Below are positions 32,988 through 35,465 of a stretch of DNA of 35,465 bases, one piece after another. Source of the stretch: Vitrella brassicaformis (Eukaryota > Sar > Vitrellaceae); assembly GCA_001179505.1 (NCBI GenBank), contig CDMY01000389.1, positions 47,588 to 83,052 on the forward strand, read 5' to 3'. Position numbers and translations under genes: made by a program. The notes under the pieces are model-generated. The model did not search any database. It was not told where the DNA came from and saw only the letters and a program-made list of their open reading frames with translations. Position 1 is the first letter of the stretch; every line of letters starts with the position of its first letter.

Positions 32988-33729
32988 GCGCCTCGTTGAG
33001 CTGCAACCGTGCAGCCGCTGCAGCAATAGCGAGACGACCTCCGGGTGTGTCTTTTTGTCACTTCATCGTCTGTGAGCCTGCTTCATCGTCTGTCTTTCTG
33101 GCTGGCGCCAATCAGCCAGTCTGACTACTGCTGCTGCTGTCTGACTACTGAGGAAGGGAGGGCGGGAGGGAGAGAGGGGAGAGCAGTCCCCGCGTGGGGA
33201 GCCCCTGGCGCTCAACCGCATCGACCAGGAGGTGGCCAGATTGTAGATCGATATCAGCGACCACATACCCAGATGATCGCTGTTTGCTGCGTTTGTTGCT
33301 ATGTGCAGGAGCTGGAGTTTGTCATGAATGACGGCGGCAGCAGCTGGGACAACCCGCCACAGTCAACCAACGGTACGCAATGCACGACGACATTGCACGT
33401 ACAAGATAGACCTCCTTATCCGACGGTCATTCGCCTTGGGTCGTATGTGTGTCTTGTCAGCCGCCCAGTACTGCATTGGCCAGCCGGGCGTGTACGTTTT
33501 GTACACAGGTACGGTCCGTACCTTGTGCAGTTGGCGGGAGGAGGAGGCGGCCATCAAGATTCAGAGACGGACCCGCCGTAAGTGCACGATGAGAAAGTAA
33601 TAGGTATCCACTGAGCTCGGTGGCTCACTGTGTCTCCTTCAGCCAATAGAATATCTGCGCTCGGAGGAGATGCGGGCCGTGAGGCGGGTGGTGCGGCGGG
33701 TGGAAAGGGCTGCCAGGAAGGCCAACTAG
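32988..33729 (+). CDS. Small multi-exon gene, poorly resolved
   Basis: Several exon-like pieces sit between good splice sites: one after tcaacag (RLVELQPCSRCSNSETTSG), one near 33188 (LALNRIDQEVARL), one after tgtgcag at 33308 (ELEFVMNDGGSSWDNPP), one after ttgtcag at about 33461 (AAQYCIGQPGVYVLYTG, running into EEEAAIKIQRRTRR, which looks like an IQ calmodulin-binding motif), and a last one after ccttcag (EYLRSEEMRAVRRVVRRVER) ending at 33729. Not all phases close, and no start codon is certain. The region 32738-32987 between this and the divergent F-box-like gene has no supported exon. It could be a decayed relative of the next gene, which shares the SWD-PP phrase. Confidence 0.35.
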
Positions 33730-33864
33730 AGCCACATCGTTTATGTGAGTGGTTGGCGGTAGCCATTCGTTCACCACTCGTTGGAGGGCGGCGGGTGGAC
33801 CGCACTTCCCGGCGTGCCCTGCCAGCAGCTGGGGGACTCGGGATCTGAACTGTGGCATGTGTCT

Positions 33865-35411
33865 ATGAAAATTCATGAGGTATGCATGAAGGCACATGAT
33901 TGGCTCACTCTTGCTGCCCACCTTGTGTCTGTTGACGATTTCAGGATCTACAATTCGTCCCAACGGATGGGGCCGATTCTTGGGACCACCCTCCTGCCAC
34001 GGACTGCGGTCAAATTTGAGGACTGGAAGAAGGCTTGGCGGGTGTATTACCGCGTAAGAACGGGCTGCACCATGGAGTTAATCACGGCCATCCACGCGGT
34101 AAGCGGTCATTACAAAAAGGGATCCAGCCAGATGGGCCTGTTGTGCAATGGAGAGCTGCGGCAGTTGAGGTCCATGTCGTCAAGCAGCGGTGTCATCGAT
34201 ATCATCGTGAAGGAATATCGATGCATCGGTGAGACACAAGTGCAATTTGGTTGACGAGTCGCTGCATTGTTTGATGGATCTTTTGCTCTTCAGCTGCGAG
34301 GGTGGCGAGATTCGAGTCCAGCCATGATCCCACATTGCCAGCATCATGGCCTTCACCCCCGCCCCCAAGCCAGAGCAAAGACCTCCGCCCCATCACAACT
34401 GCGCCGCCAGCCGTGCCCAACATCCTGCGGCAGACGTCCACCAACATCAGGAGAGGGCAGCCGACCGCACCGTCGACTCTGCCGCCCCCGCCCTCACCCG
34501 CCCCTCTGACTGTTGCCAGGCGATTGCCAGTGACGCCCAGCGGGGGCGGTCTGGTGTCTCTCGGAGGGCCGACAGCAGCAGCTGCGGCTGCTGCTGGTGT
34601 GCCCAATCCGGTCATACCCCCACAGCCAATCATCAGAGGACTCTTCCCGATTTCCTCAGATCGCCGCCCTTCAATCGCGTGTAGTGGATTTGGCGGCAGC
34701 ACGCCAGCAGGTCGCCTCCCAGCAGCAGCAGATGAAGAGGCTGCAGGCTAACATCAATGATATGCGGCAGCTAACCCGCCAGCTCCACCAGCAGCTCGCC
34801 GACAAGACCAAGGAGGCCGACGAGCACCAGCGGCAGGCGACGAAGCTTCGTGGCGTCATTGACAAGGCCGAGAAGGCCGTGCCCACGCCGCCCTCGCCAC
34901 CCAGCCCCCATCACCGACCCCATCAAGGTACAACCATGTCCACACACAACACACACCCTCCTCCATCACACGCAATACACATCTCTCTCCCTCTGTGTGT
35001 GTGTGTGTGTGTGTGTGTGTCTGTGTCACATTTCCTGTCAGTTGGTGGCCTACATCCAGCAGCAGCACCCCGGCTTGACTCTCCGTAAGCACGCCCGCCA
35101 CGAGTCGGTGTTCGCATCTCGGTGTTCTGTCTGTGTCTTTGTTTTGCAGCCGGATGGCGGCTGGCTTCCTGCTCAATGGAGGCGGACTGCGGCGAGAGAG
35201 TTTCACCCGAGCAATCGGAGTGAGACGCTCCCCTCGATCCGTTCCTCCGGGGTTTAGGCACTGCGCTCGTCGACGCGTGACAGGCCGCCCCACACTGGTC
35301 TGTCTGTCATATGCACGTTCCCTTGCTGCTTTCTTCGTGACGCTGCGTTCTCTCGGCCCCCTGGCCGGCTGCCTTGTTCCCTTGTTTCCGTTCCTCTCCT
35401 CTGTCCCATGA
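33865..35411 (+). CDS. Coiled-coil protein sharing a cassette with the exonuclease-like gene
   Basis: Exon 1 (33865-34228) is open from ATG and encodes KFEDWKKAWRVYYRVRTGC and MELITAIHAVSGHYKKGSSQ. The next exon, after cttcag at 34293, is proline-rich (PSPPPPSQSKDLRPITTAPP) and joins in phase. An intron ending cgatttcctcag at 34660 precedes a coiled coil (ALQSRVVDLAAARQQVASQQ, INDMRQLTRQLHQQLADKT) with a PTPPSPPSP tail. Two further exons (35041-35083 and from 35149) continue in phase to a stop at 35409-35411; a different frame of the first (LVAYIQQQHPGLTL) also looks coding, so the C-terminus is uncertain. At 33944-33993 another frame reads DLQFVPTDGADSWDHPP, matching the preceding gene, which suggests an old frameshift in exon 1. 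The FEDW-Y layout is faintly like DNA-binding N-termini of Mutator/FAR1 proteins, but this is weak. Confidence 0.5.
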
Positions 35412-35442
35412 GCCTCCGCGTGGCAGCTGCTGCCACCTCTGG

Positions 35443-35465
35443 CCCCCCCCCCCCCCCCCCCCCCC
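35443..35465. repeat. Terminal poly-C run
   Basis: Twenty-three C residues end the window. This is most likely a sequencing or assembly edge; it is not a telomere repeat of any known type. Confidence 0.9.

Noticed and set aside
32736-32999. ATG-initiated plus frame starting opposite the second F-box-like gene's start codon
   Set aside because: It overlaps the start codon of the divergent gene, has poor composition and stops just as the next exon-like frame opens.
34866-35293. Long minus-strand open frame opposite the last gene
   Set aside because: It is the shadow of a GC-rich plus-strand coiled-coil exon, with no splice sites or domain pattern of its own.
35443-35465. Poly-C run as a telomere
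   Set aside because: A single-base run without any repeat unit is more likely an assembly or sequencing edge.

Overview
This window is nuclear DNA from a eukaryote. It is GC-rich, and its genes are broken by many short GT-AG introns (mostly 50-110 nt) full of (GT)n and (ACAG)n tracts and ending in ...tgtgcag or ...tgtcag. The style, together with an oocyst-wall-like cysteine-repeat protein, F-box-like paralogues and a TLDc-type gene, suggests an alveolate, most likely a chromerid such as Vitrella. That assignment is inference, not proof. No tRNA, rRNA, CRISPR or bacterial-style operon was seen.

Layout, left to right. 1-2774 (+): a duplicated contig-end segment, exon remnants, and a frame-broken gene with two TLDc-like domains. 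3047-3261 (+): an orphan terminal exon. 3466-6699 (+): a ten-exon gene whose product (827 aa) has an N-terminal RS domain followed by KH-like units, so probably an RNA-binding or splicing factor. 7651-11653 (-): a 21-exon gene that resolves phase-perfectly to 747 aa, an anchored surface protein with a bacterial-type solute-binding domain joined to a von Willebrand A domain. 12548-16463 (-): a DEDD-exonuclease-like protein with substituted catalytic residues, a membrane segment and a coiled coil. 16460-17645 (-): a secreted low-complexity protein whose stop codon overlaps the proposed start of the previous gene. 18518-20012 (-): a secreted cysteine-repeat protein built of one module per exon, like oocyst wall proteins. 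20686-24697 (+): a 12-exon, 960-aa nuclear protein with a BRCT domain. 25101-32737 (-): a tandem duplication of about 4 kb carrying two F-box-like genes. 32988-35411 (+): two poorly resolved related genes, the second sharing a coiled-coil cassette with the 12548-16463 gene. The window ends in a 23-base poly-C run.

The genes do not form a pathway. Themes are surface or wall proteins (7651-11653, 16460-17645, 18518-20012), nuclear or RNA proteins (3466-6699, 20686-24697), and fast-evolving duplicated families (TLDc-like, F-box-like, coiled-coil cassette). Exon structures were assembled by hand from splice sites and reading-frame phase; where phases did not close, the entry says so.
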